From contig JAIKZT010000150.1 in assembly GCA_024682015.1 (NCBI GenBank), forward strand, positions 1 through 7,424: DNA of 7,424 bases. Reading direction: 5' to 3'. The translations under genes and the position numbers were made by a program. A model generated the notes under the pieces. It was given only the letters and a program-made list of their open reading frames with translations, searched no databases and was not told where the DNA came from. This document shows positions 1 through 5,835 of the stretch, one piece after another (positions within the stretch are counted from its first letter, which is position 1; the number at the start of each line of letters is the position of its first letter). Origin of the DNA: Clostridia bacterium. Lineage in GTDB: Bacteria; Bacillota; Clostridia; Peptostreptococcales; Anaerovoracaceae.

Positions 1-213
1 GATCGGTTCGATGATCTCGGCGAAGCGCTCGGGATCGCAGGTGGGCATGCCTTCGTCGTTTCTGGCATGGATGTGCAGGACGGAAGCGCCCTCCGCGATG
101 GCGGCGTCGGCGGATTCGTGGATCTCCTTCGGCGTGAGGGGGATGGCCGGGTTGTTGGTCTTCTGTCCCCAGTTTCCGGTGAGTGCGCAGGTGATGATTC
201 TCTTGTTATTCAT
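1..213 (-). CDS. BKACE-family beta-keto acid cleavage enzyme (DUF849), N-terminal 71 residues, cut by window edge
   Basis: The gene runs off the left edge, so only the amino end is visible. The protein opens MNNKRIITCALTGNWGQ, followed by NPAIPLTPKEI and then SVLHIHARNDEGMPT. This is the characteristic start of the BKACE (DUF849) family, TIM-barrel enzymes whose founding member Kce cleaves 3-keto-5-aminohexanoate with acetyl-CoA during lysine fermentation. The HxHxR motif (His47, His49, Arg51) holds the two histidines known in the family to bind the catalytic zinc. The start is fixed by an AAGAGG ribosome binding site at 221-226, seven bases from the ATG. A candidate sigma-54 promoter lies about 55 bases upstream, next to the gene for a sigma-54 activator. 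BKACE enzymes act on many different beta-keto acids, and the residues that decide substrate lie beyond the edge, so I give no gene symbol. Family assignment is confident; substrate is unknown. Confidence 0.9.
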   Translation of the reverse strand, partial: MNNKRIITCALTGNWGQKTNNPAIPLTPKEIHESADAAIAEGASVLHIHARNDEGMPTCDPERFAEIIEPI

Positions 214-266
214 GATCAAACCTCTTTTCAATGCTCAAGGATCGATAATCTGTCAAAAGAATCTAA

Positions 267-282
267 TGCATATTTCATACCA
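267..282 (-). promoter_or_regulatory. Candidate sigma-54 (-24/-12) promoter for the BKACE gene
   Basis: Read on the minus strand the element is TGGTATG-AAAT-ATGCA. It has the invariant GG and GC spaced by exactly ten bases and matches 9 of the 12 fixed positions of the consensus TGGCACG-N4-TTGCW. The expected start of transcription is near position 256, giving a leader of about 43 bases that contains the AAGAGG ribosome binding site. The gene immediately upstream encodes a sigma-54 activator with an intact GAFTGA loop, which strongly supports the call. The mismatches to consensus and the lack of a proven activator site keep it a prediction. Confidence 0.7.
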
Positions 283-305
283 AAAAGGCGGGGCTGACCC
301 CGCCT
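282..305 (-). terminator. Intrinsic terminator of the sigma-54 regulator gene
   Basis: On the minus strand an 8-bp perfect GC-rich stem (AGGCGGGG / CCCCGCCT) with a four-base TCAG loop is followed by a short T run, TTTT. It lies 15 bases after the regulator's TAA stop codon. The T run directly touches the GG of the candidate -24 promoter element, so read-through from the regulator should be blocked exactly where the BKACE promoter begins. Confidence 0.88.
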
Positions 306-320
306 GAATAAAAGTCCCGT

Positions 321-1799
321 TTATTCGCCCTCCTTGTGGATGCCGAGCATCTGCATCTTGCGCACGATGGTGGACTGGGACGTGCCCAGCACCTCCGCAG
401 CCTTGTACGTGGAGCCATGCTGGCGGATCGCCTCCGTGATCATGCGCTTTTCCAAAGCGTCCACGGCTGCTTTCAGCGTCTGCTCTTCTTCCTGCGGCGC
501 GGCCTTGCCCGGGCCCGAGAGGCGGAACTCCATCAGGTAGCTCACCTGGTCGGCGGTGATGCTCGGTTCATCCCCGACGATGGCCAGCCGCTCGATCAGG
601 TTCTCGAGCTCGCGCACGTTGCCCGGCCAGGAATACTTCTGCAGCGCGGCGATGGCCTGGTGCGTAAACGTCTTGTTCTTGCCGTATTTTTTGTTGAATC
701 CCTGCAGGAACGTGGCTGCCAGGATCGGAATGTCGTCCGGGCGCTCGCGCAGCGGCGGGATGGGCAGGGGGAAGACGTTCAGTCGGTAGTAGAGGTCCGC
801 GCGGAACAGGCCCTGGGTGACCATGGCTTTCAGATCCTGATTCGTCGCCGAGATGACCCGCACATCGATGGGGATGGTCTTGTTGCCGCCGACCCGGCGG
901 ATCTCCCGCTCCTGCAGGGCGCGCAGCAGTTTCGGCTGCAGCTGCAGGGGAAATTCGCCGATCTCGTCCAGCAGGATCGTGCCGTGGTTGGCGACCTCGA
1001 ACAGCCCCAGCTTCGTGGACGTCGCGCCGGTAAACGCGCCTTTTTCATGGCCGAACAGCTCGGATTCCAGCAGGTTCTCCGGAATGGCGGAGCAGTTGAC
1101 CGTGACGAAGGGCTTGTCGCAGCGCTGGCTTTCCGCGTAGATCTGCTTGGCTGCGACTTCCTTGCCCGTGCCGGATTCTCCGATGATGAGGATGCTGGCA
1201 TCGGACGGCGCGATGATGGAGATGAGCCGGCGCAGCTCCTTGGTCTCGTGGGAGTTGCCGAGAATGAGCGAATCCGCGATGTTGCTGCGCAGGTTGGCCA
1301 GCTCCTTCTGGAAAGTCTCGACCTTTTCCAGCGTATTCTGCATGAAGTCGTGCCAGCCGGCGAGCATCGTAAGATCCTGAATGAGCGTGAAGACCATGAC
1401 GACCTCGCCCGCTTCGTCCAGTATGGGCGTGGCGGTGACGATGACCTTATTGCGGGCCGGCGTCTGGTTCAGCATGGTAATGGGTTTTTTCTGTTCTATT
1501 GCAAAATCCGCCGCGGACCGGTTCGTCGGTTTCTCCAGCACCGTGTACTTCAGTTCGGCCGAGTCGAAGTTCTGGATCTCCGGCAGCGAAACGTAGTAGT
1601 CGCTGAGGGTCATCAGCTCCTTGATGGATTTGCCGAGCGCTTCCTGCTGGGGGATGCCGTAGACGGCGCTCCAGGCGAGGTTGACGAAGCGGACGATGCC
1701 GTCCGGCGTGGTGATGTGGATGGGCTGGTTGATCATGTCGCAGACGCGGAAAGCGTCCAGATAGCGCAGATCGAGCCCTTCAATGATGTGCTTTTCCAT
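321..1799 (-). CDS. Sigma-54-dependent transcriptional activator (PAS, AAA+, TyrR/Fis-type HTH)
   Basis: A 492-residue bacterial enhancer-binding protein. Roughly residues 20-145 form one PAS sensor domain (INQPIHITTPDG start, ATPILDEAGEVV end). A short coiled-coil linker follows at about 154-173. The AAA+ domain spans about 180-425 and carries Walker A GESGTGKE (207-214), the sigma-54 contact loop GAFTGA (254-259), Walker B GTILLDE (273-279) and the arginine-finger segment FRADLYYRLN (332-341). The C-terminal helix-turn-helix (about 451-487) resembles that of TyrR. There is no receiver domain, so it probably senses a small molecule through PAS and not a kinase. The ATG at 1799 follows an AAAGGCGG ribosome binding site (1806-1813) and lies downstream of a good promoter. 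A TTG 24 codons further up falls just upstream of the predicted transcription start. Its likely target is the BKACE gene directly downstream. The sensed ligand cannot be told. Confidence 0.95.
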   Translation of the reverse strand: MEKHIIEGLDLRYLDAFRVCDMINQPIHITTPDGIVRFVNLAWSAVYGIPQQEALGKSIKELMTLSDYYVSLPEIQNFDSAELKYTVLEKPTNRSAADFAIEQKKPITMLNQTPARNKVIVTATPILDEAGEVVMVFTLIQDLTMLAGWHDFMQNTLEKVETFQKELANLRSNIADSLILGNSHETKELRRLISIIAPSDASILIIGESGTGKEVAAKQIYAESQRCDKPFVTVNCSAIPENLLESELFGHEKGAFTGATSTKLGLFEVANHGTILLDEIGEFPLQLQPKLLRALQEREIRRVGGNKTIPIDVRVISATNQDLKAMVTQGLFRADLYYRLNVFPLPIPPLRERPDDIPILAATFLQGFNKKYGKNKTFTHQAIAALQKYSWPGNVRELENLIERLAIVGDEPSITADQVSYLMEFRLSGPGKAAPQEEEQTLKAAVDALEKRMITEAIRQHGSTYKAAEVLGTSQSTIVRKMQMLGIHKEGE

Positions 1800-1875
1800 G
1801 GGTCGCCGCCTTTGCTGATACAGGGTTCGCTTGGGGATGAGTAAAAGATGACTTGAATAAGTCGAAATCAACTTG

Positions 1876-1904
1876 ATTATAGCAAGCGCCCGGCGCTATT
1901 GCAA
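1876..1904 (-). promoter_or_regulatory. Housekeeping sigma promoter of the regulator gene
   Basis: On the minus strand, TTGCAA (1904-1899) is followed by a 17-base spacer and a perfect TATAAT (1881-1876). Transcription should start near 1869, leaving a leader of about 70 bases before the ATG at 1799. This is the best match to the sigma-A consensus in the window, and it supports the chosen translational start. Confidence 0.8.
1885..1897. repeat. Perfect 13-bp inverted repeat inside the regulator promoter spacer (possible operator)
   Basis: AGCGCC-C-GGCGCT is a perfect 6-1-6 palindrome lying wholly between the -35 and -10 of the regulator promoter. A protein bound here would block the promoter, so autoregulation or control by another repressor is possible. 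It also lies upstream of the divergent reductase promoter. A chance GC-rich palindrome cannot be excluded from one copy. Confidence 0.4.
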
Positions 1905-1929
1905 TGCGCTTTATGATGCGCCCAGTCTA

Positions 1930-1938
1930 TGATATAGT
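1930..1938 (+). promoter_or_regulatory. Extended -10 promoter of the aldo/keto reductase gene
   Basis: TGATATAGT matches the extended -10 form TGnTATAAT with one mismatch. The -35 region (TTTATG at 1910-1915, 17-base spacing) is poor, as is usual for extended -10 promoters. Transcription would start near 1945, leaving a leader of about 38 bases with a ribosome binding site AAAGGA (1970-1975). Confidence 0.5.
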
Positions 1939-1982
1939 ACTTAGAGAACGGGGCCGAAGGCGTGTCCGGAAAGGATGAACCC

Positions 1983-3173
1983 ATGCAATACAGAAACGAC
2001 AAACAGGGCGATGCGCTCTCCATCCTGGGTTTTGGCTGCATGCGCTTTACGCACAAGGGAAGCGGCATCGATCTTGAGAAGGCGGAACAGGAGATCCTGG
2101 CCGCTTACCGCTCGGGCGTCAACTATTACGATACGGCTTACATCTATCCCGGCAGCGAGGAAGCGGTCGGAAAGATCTTCGAGAAGAACGGGATTCGCGA
2201 GCACGTCAAGATCGCGACGAAGCTTCCGCAGTACCTGTGCAGCAGCCGGGAGGCGCTGGATAAGTATTTCAAAGAGCAACTGAGGCGGCTTCGCACGGAT
2301 CACGTGGACTATTACCTGATGCACCACATGACGGACATCGCCATGTGGGAGAAACTCGAACGCATCGGCATCCGCGACTGGATCGAGGAAAAGAAGGCCT
2401 GTGGCGCGATCCGCAGGATAGGTTTTTCGTATCACGGCAACACGGAGAACTTCCTGAAGATCCTGGACGCCTACGACTGGGACATGTGCCAGATCCAGTA
2501 CAACTACTACGACCGGACGTCCCAGGCGGGAGAAGAAGGCCTGAAAGCGGCTGCGGCAAAGGGGATCCCCGTAGTCATCATGGAACCGTTGCGGGGCGGA
2601 AAACTCGTGAACATGCTGCCCAAAGAAGCCCTCTCGGCCATGGAGCGCTCCGGACGCGGCTGGTCCGCGGCGGAATGGGGCCTGCGCTGGTTGTACGACC
2701 AGCCGGAGGTGACAGTCGTGCTGTCCGGCATGAACTCCCTGGCCATGGTCGAGGAAAACTGCCGCATCGCATCCGAAGCAAAGGCGCATCACCTGACGGC
2801 AGCGGACTTTGCGGTGTTCGAAGAGGTCATCGAGGGCATACGCGAGAAGGAGCGGGTCGGCTGCACGGGCTGCCGGTACTGCATGCCCTGCCCGCAGGGC
2901 GTGGACATTCCGGGGACGTTCCGCTCGTACAACGCCATGGCGCTGGAGTCGAAGGGAGAGGGGCGCAAGCAGTATTTCCAGACGGTGGCGCTTACGCGGG
3001 ACCCGGCTTTCGCGACGCAGTGCATAGGCTGCGGCAAGTGCGAAAAGCATTGCCCGCAGGGCATTCCGATCCGCGAGAAACTGAAGGAAGCGGACAAGGC
3101 ACTGCGCCCGATGCACTACCGCATCGCCATCGGCGCGGCGAGATGGTATCTGTATAAATTGCGCAGGGGATGA
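1983..3173 (+). CDS. Aldo/keto reductase with C-terminal two-cluster 4Fe-4S ferredoxin domain (COG1453-like)
   Basis: A 396-residue cytoplasmic oxidoreductase. The N-terminal TIM barrel has the aldo/keto reductase tetrad: Asp50 and Tyr55 in YDTAYIYPGSE, Lys80 in KIATKLP and His114 in YYLMHHM. From about residue 290 a ferredoxin-like tail carries two cysteine sets. The first is C294, C297, C300, C303 (CTGCRYCMPCP). The second is C347, C350, C353, C357 (CIGCGKCEKHCP). This is the layout of the COG1453 family, common in anaerobes, where electrons may pass between the iron-sulfur centres and a nicotinamide or carbonyl substrate. The physiological substrate of the family is not settled and nothing here decides it. 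I start at the ATG at 1983, seven bases after AAAGGA. An in-frame GTG at 1962 would add seven poorly family-like residues. It stands divergent from the sigma-54 regulator and 58 bases before the nucleoside hydrolase, with no terminator between. Confidence 0.92.
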   Translation: MQYRNDKQGDALSILGFGCMRFTHKGSGIDLEKAEQEILAAYRSGVNYYDTAYIYPGSEEAVGKIFEKNGIREHVKIATKLPQYLCSSREALDKYFKEQLRRLRTDHVDYYLMHHMTDIAMWEKLERIGIRDWIEEKKACGAIRRIGFSYHGNTENFLKILDAYDWDMCQIQYNYYDRTSQAGEEGLKAAAAKGIPVVIMEPLRGGKLVNMLPKEALSAMERSGRGWSAAEWGLRWLYDQPEVTVVLSGMNSLAMVEENCRIASEAKAHHLTAADFAVFEEVIEGIREKERVGCTGCRYCMPCPQGVDIPGTFRSYNAMALESKGEGRKQYFQTVALTRDPAFATQCIGCGKCEKHCPQGIPIREKLKEADKALRPMHYRIAIGAARWYLYKLRRG

Positions 3174-3189
3174 GTCTCGCCGCGGATCG

Positions 3190-3198
3190 TGGTAAAAT
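3190..3198 (+). promoter_or_regulatory. Extended -10 promoter of the nucleoside hydrolase gene
   Basis: TGGTAAAAT is an extended -10 (TGnTAtAAT with one change), 16 bases after the reductase stop codon. No good -35 is visible. Predicted start is near 3205, leaving a leader of about 27 bases containing AAGGAG (3219-3224). It suggests that the nucleoside hydrolase and ribokinase can be expressed independently of the reductase, although read-through is also possible. Confidence 0.5.
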
Positions 3199-3231
3199 GG
3201 GACAAAGAGAAAGCAGATAAGGAGAATATCC

Positions 3232-4176
3232 ATGAGCGAAGAGAAGAGAACGAAGATCATCCTGGACTGTGACCCGGGCCACGACGACGCCGTGGCGATC
3301 ATGCTGGCCGCGGGCAGCCCGAAGATCGAACTGCTTGGCATTACGACGGAGTCGGGCAATCAGACCCTGGAGAAGACGACGCGCAACGCGCTGAACGTGC
3401 TGCAGTGGATCGGCCGGGGCGACATCCCCGTGTACGTGGGCTGCCAGGGCCCGATGGTGCGCGAGAAGATGACGGCTGCGGACATCCACGGCGAGACGGG
3501 GCTGGACGGGCCGGTGTTCCCGCCGCTGGAGCTCAAGCCTCAGAAGAAACATGCCGTGCAGTACATCATCGATACGCTGATGGCCGGCAGCGGCGACATC
3601 ACGATGGTCACGACGGGGCCGATGACGAACCTGGGTATGGCCATCCGGCTGGAGCCCCGCATCGTCGAAAAGATCGAACGCATCGTGCTCATGGGCGGAT
3701 CCTATCAGCACGGCAACGTGACGCCCGCGGCGGAATTCAACATCCTGTGCGATCCGGAAGCGGCGCACGTGTGTTTCTCCTGCGGCCGGCCCGTGTACAT
3801 GATGGGTCTCGACATCACGCGGCAGGTGCTGTGCACGCCCGACGTCGTGGAGCGGATGAAGAAGATCGACAACTGCGCGGGCCGGCTGTTCGTGGACCTG
3901 ATGGCGCATTTCTGCCGCACGCAGAAGGAGATCTTCGGCCTGCCGGGCGGGCCGCTGCACGATCCGTGCACGCTGGTGTGGCTCATCGCGCCGGACGTGA
4001 TCACGACGAAGCCCATGTACTCGACCATCGACATCTCCCACGGCGAAAGCTACGGGCGCACGAACTGCGACTTTTTCAGCTATCTGCATAAGCCGCAGAA
4101 CGTCCGCGTGGCGTACGCGGTAGACGTGGATGGCTATTGGGACGTGATCGAGGAAGAACTGAGGAGATATAGCTAG
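3232..4176 (+). CDS. Inosine-uridine preferring nucleoside hydrolase (IUNH family)
   Basis: A 314-residue cytoplasmic enzyme of usual family length that hydrolyses the N-glycosidic bond of ribonucleosides to free base and ribose. The calcium-binding signature DCDPGHDD (Asp12, Asp14, Asp18, Asp19) opens the protein. HGETGLDG (from His86), TTGPMTNL (128-134), the segment NVTPAAEFNILCDPEAA (162-178) and the active-site PLHDP with His243 and Asp244 all follow in family order. The calcium and ribose ligands I can identify are present, so it should be active. Purine against pyrimidine preference cannot be decided reliably from the sequence. The ATG has a strong ribosome binding site AAGGAG seven bases upstream. 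A ribokinase follows 98 bases downstream, so the ribose released here would be phosphorylated by the neighbour, making the pair a ribonucleoside salvage module. No nucleoside transporter is in the window. Confidence 0.95.
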   Translation: MSEEKRTKIILDCDPGHDDAVAIMLAAGSPKIELLGITTESGNQTLEKTTRNALNVLQWIGRGDIPVYVGCQGPMVREKMTAADIHGETGLDGPVFPPLELKPQKKHAVQYIIDTLMAGSGDITMVTTGPMTNLGMAIRLEPRIVEKIERIVLMGGSYQHGNVTPAAEFNILCDPEAAHVCFSCGRPVYMMGLDITRQVLCTPDVVERMKKIDNCAGRLFVDLMAHFCRTQKEIFGLPGGPLHDPCTLVWLIAPDVITTKPMYSTIDISHGESYGRTNCDFFSYLHKPQNVRVAYAVDVDGYWDVIEEELRRYS

Positions 4177-4201
4177 GGCTTCGGCGCTTGCCGTCAACGG
4201 G

Positions 4202-4231
4202 TTTTGAGCCTGCCAAAGGGGCGGCTCAAGA
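4202..4231. repeat. Intergenic inverted repeat between nucleoside hydrolase and ribokinase genes
   Basis: TTGAGCC (4204-4210) pairs with GGCTCAA (4223-4229). The stem continues inward as GCC/GGC after a one-base bulge, with an AAAGG loop, and outward by two weaker pairs. There is no T run on either strand, so it does not look like an intrinsic terminator. It could stabilise or process the upstream mRNA or tune ribokinase expression. No convincing promoter is visible in the 98-base gap (4177-4274), which favours co-transcription. Confidence 0.5.
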
Positions 4232-4274
4232 AGTGCTGTGACGATGTTCGCGAGCGTCTTTCAGAGGTAATGAA

Positions 4275-5177
4275 ATGTCTAAAATCGTGGTTGCGGGCAG
4301 TCTGAACATGGATCTGCGCTTTGCCATGAAGCGCATGCCCCTCGAAGGGGAGACCGTGCTGGCGGACAGCCTGCTGTACAATCCCGGCGGCAAAGGCGCC
4401 AACCAGGCGGCCGCCGCGGCAAAACTGGGCGGAAGCGTGGCCATGCTGGGCTGCGTCGGAAAGGACGGCTTCGGCGACGCGCTCGCGAAGAGCCTCGAAG
4501 ACTGCGGCTGCGACGTGTCGCGTCTGGCGCGCGTCGACGATCCGACCGGCACGGCGGCCATCTACGTGGATGAGCGCGGCCGCAACAGCATCGTCGTGGT
4601 CAGCGGCGCGAACGGGCGCTGCGACACGGCTTACCTGAAGGGGTGCGAAGACGTGCTCAAAGCCTGCGACATCCTGCTGCTGCAGCTGGAGATCCCTTAC
4701 GAAGCTGTGTGGCATCTGGCGAAGAAGGCGCATGCGCTGGGCAAGACCGTCATTCTGAACCCCGCGCCGGCTCCCGAAGAGGGCGGCATCCCGAAGGACG
4801 TGCTGGCGTGCGTGGACTGGATCACCCCGAATGAGACGGAACTTTCGCGCCTGTCCGGCCTTCCCTGCGAAGACCCGGAGCAGATCGAGGAGGCGGCGTC
4901 GAAGCTGCGCGCGCTGGGCGCGGCAAACGTGCTCGTGACCGTCGGAAGCCAGGGCGCCTTCCTTTGCACGCCTGAAATGGCCGAGCTCATCCCGACGGAG
5001 AAGGTGAAGGCCGTCGATACGACTGCGGCCGGCGACTGCTTCAACGGCGCGTTCGCGGTCGGCCTTTCGGAGGGGATGACCCCGGCCGAAGCCGTCGCCT
5101 TCGCCAACCGGGCGGCGTCCATCTCCGTTACGCGCCCCGGCGCGCAGAGCTCCCTGCCGAGCCGCGGGGAGCTGTAA
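4275..5177 (+). CDS. rbsK: Ribokinase (PfkB carbohydrate kinase family)
   Basis: A 300-residue cytoplasmic kinase of usual ribokinase length that transfers phosphate from ATP to ribose, giving ribose-5-phosphate. The start VVAGSLNMD is typical of ribokinase, with Asn11 and Asp13 in the sugar site. The first PfkB signature includes NPGGKGANQAAAAAKLG (36-52), TPNETEL lies at 184-190, and the second signature DTTAAGDCFNGAF (248-260) contains the catalytic base Asp254 and the anion-hole glycine before it. The C-terminal SVTRPGAQSSLPSR also fits ribokinase better than other PfkB kinases. The ATG follows AGAGG (4263-4267) by seven bases. Its partner is the nucleoside hydrolase upstream; there is no rbsD or ribose transporter here, so ribose probably comes from nucleosides. 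A kinase for a nucleoside or another pentose is a less likely alternative. Confidence 0.92.
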   Translation: MSKIVVAGSLNMDLRFAMKRMPLEGETVLADSLLYNPGGKGANQAAAAAKLGGSVAMLGCVGKDGFGDALAKSLEDCGCDVSRLARVDDPTGTAAIYVDERGRNSIVVVSGANGRCDTAYLKGCEDVLKACDILLLQLEIPYEAVWHLAKKAHALGKTVILNPAPAPEEGGIPKDVLACVDWITPNETELSRLSGLPCEDPEQIEEAASKLRALGAANVLVTVGSQGAFLCTPEMAELIPTEKVKAVDTTAAGDCFNGAFAVGLSEGMTPAEAVAFANRAASISVTRPGAQSSLPSRGEL

Positions 5178-5191
5178 TCAGCTGGGTCACG

Positions 5192-5250
5192 AAAAAAACG
5201 CTGTCGTTTCCGGCCTGCTCTGCGGTCCGAAAACGGCGGCGTATTTCTTT
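5192..5250. terminator. Bidirectional intrinsic terminator between convergent ribokinase and DUF212 genes
   Basis: A 15-position stem pairs 5199-5213 with 5227-5241. On the plus-strand RNA it has twelve Watson-Crick pairs, two G-U pairs and one mismatch, and is followed by the T-rich TATTTCTTT. On the minus strand the same hairpin runs straight into seven T residues (5198-5192), so it is the stronger terminator in that direction. It fills most of the 90-base gap between the two facing genes. Confidence 0.78.
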
Positions 5251-5267
5251 GCGTTCAAGAGGCTTTG

Positions 5268-5723
5268 CTAAAGGTTGACGATGAGCGCGACGACGGTGCC
5301 CAGCACGAATCCCGCGGCGACCTGCAGCGGCGTGTGACCCACGAATTCCTCCAGCTTCTTTTCGAGCGTAACGTCGTGGTCGCTGATCATGTTGAATTTT
5401 TCGATCAGCTCGTTCAGCACCTTGGACTGCTTGCCCGTCTCGTAGCGCACGTTCATGGCATCGTGCATGACGATGAAGGCGATGACGGTCATGATGGCGA
5501 AGGCGGGGGAATCCCAGCCGCAGTTGAGGCCTGCCGCGACCGCCGCCGACGTGACGAACGTCGTATGGCTGGAGGGCATGCCTCCGTCCCCCGTGAACCG
5601 GGACGGGTCGAACCGCTTGTTGACGATCATGAACGTGAAGGGCTTCAGGATCTGGGAGCAGGCCCAGCCGATGGCGGCCGTGACCAGTATGTTGTTTTGA
5701 AAGATCATGGATACATCGTTCAT
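5268..5723 (-). CDS. Divergent PAP2 family membrane protein (DUF212, YuiD-like)
   Basis: A 151-residue small membrane protein of the DUF212 family, related to PAP2 acid phosphatases and represented by Bacillus subtilis YuiD. The diagnostic sequence is FDPSRFTGDGGMPSSHTTFV (positions about 37-56), followed by VMHDAMNVRYETGKQSKVLNELI and, near the end, GHTPLQVAAGFVLG. PSSH corresponds to the PAP2 phosphatase motif; the function of the family is not established. About four hydrophobic segments are visible: near residues 11-31, 54-66, 72-90 and 130-150. I chose the ATG at 5723 because it gives the family's usual short lead before the first membrane helix. A GTG 13 codons upstream adds a charged, non-matching stretch. 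The ribosome binding site is weak (AGG only), and the only visible promoter lies almost on the start codon. It faces the ribokinase gene and diverges from the protease gene. Confidence 0.9.
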   Translation of the reverse strand: MNDVSMIFQNNILVTAAIGWACSQILKPFTFMIVNKRFDPSRFTGDGGMPSSHTTFVTSAAVAAGLNCGWDSPAFAIMTVIAFIVMHDAMNVRYETGKQSKVLNELIEKFNMISDHDVTLEKKLEEFVGHTPLQVAAGFVLGTVVALIVNL

Positions 5724-5733
5724 AGCAGAACCT

Positions 5734-5742
5734 ATTTTACCA
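5734..5742 (-). promoter_or_regulatory. Extended -10 promoter very close to the DUF212 start codon
   Basis: The minus strand reads TGGTAAAAT, identical to the element before the nucleoside hydrolase gene (both are CGTGGTAAAAT). Transcription would begin near 5727, only about three or four bases before the ATG at 5723, giving an almost leaderless mRNA. No better promoter is seen further upstream on this strand as far as 5860. Confidence 0.45.
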
Positions 5743-5835
5743 CGAATTTGGCAGGACGGCACATTTTGCGGCGTTTATTTCGGCGGATTCCTCTGCGTCC
5801 TTGGCGTTTTCCCTTGCTTATTGGCCGCAGGAATA

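Noticed and set aside
251..256. A perfect TTGACA (-35 like) on the minus strand before the BKACE gene
   Set aside because: No acceptable -10 is found 16-18 bases downstream (the 17-base position reads CATTGA), so it is probably chance and overlaps the expected sigma-54 start region.
336..1844. A 502-codon open frame on the plus strand opposite the sigma-54 regulator
   Set aside because: It mirrors the regulator codon by codon in GC-rich DNA, has no recognisable domain, and the minus-strand gene has complete family motifs.
1800..1871. A TTG start 24 codons upstream of the chosen regulator start
   Set aside because: It lies just upstream of the predicted transcription start near 1869, while the ATG at 1799 has a good ribosome binding site and begins the protein in a family-like way.
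1962..1982. GTG start for the aldo/keto reductase, seven codons upstream
   Set aside because: AAAGGA is ideally placed for the ATG at 1983, while the GTG has only a badly spaced purine run.
1941..4197. Long minus-strand open frames (1941-3359 and 2992-4197) opposite the reductase and nucleoside hydrolase
   Set aside because: They are rich in Arg, His and Ala as expected of antisense shadows, have no family motifs, and overlap well-supported genes.
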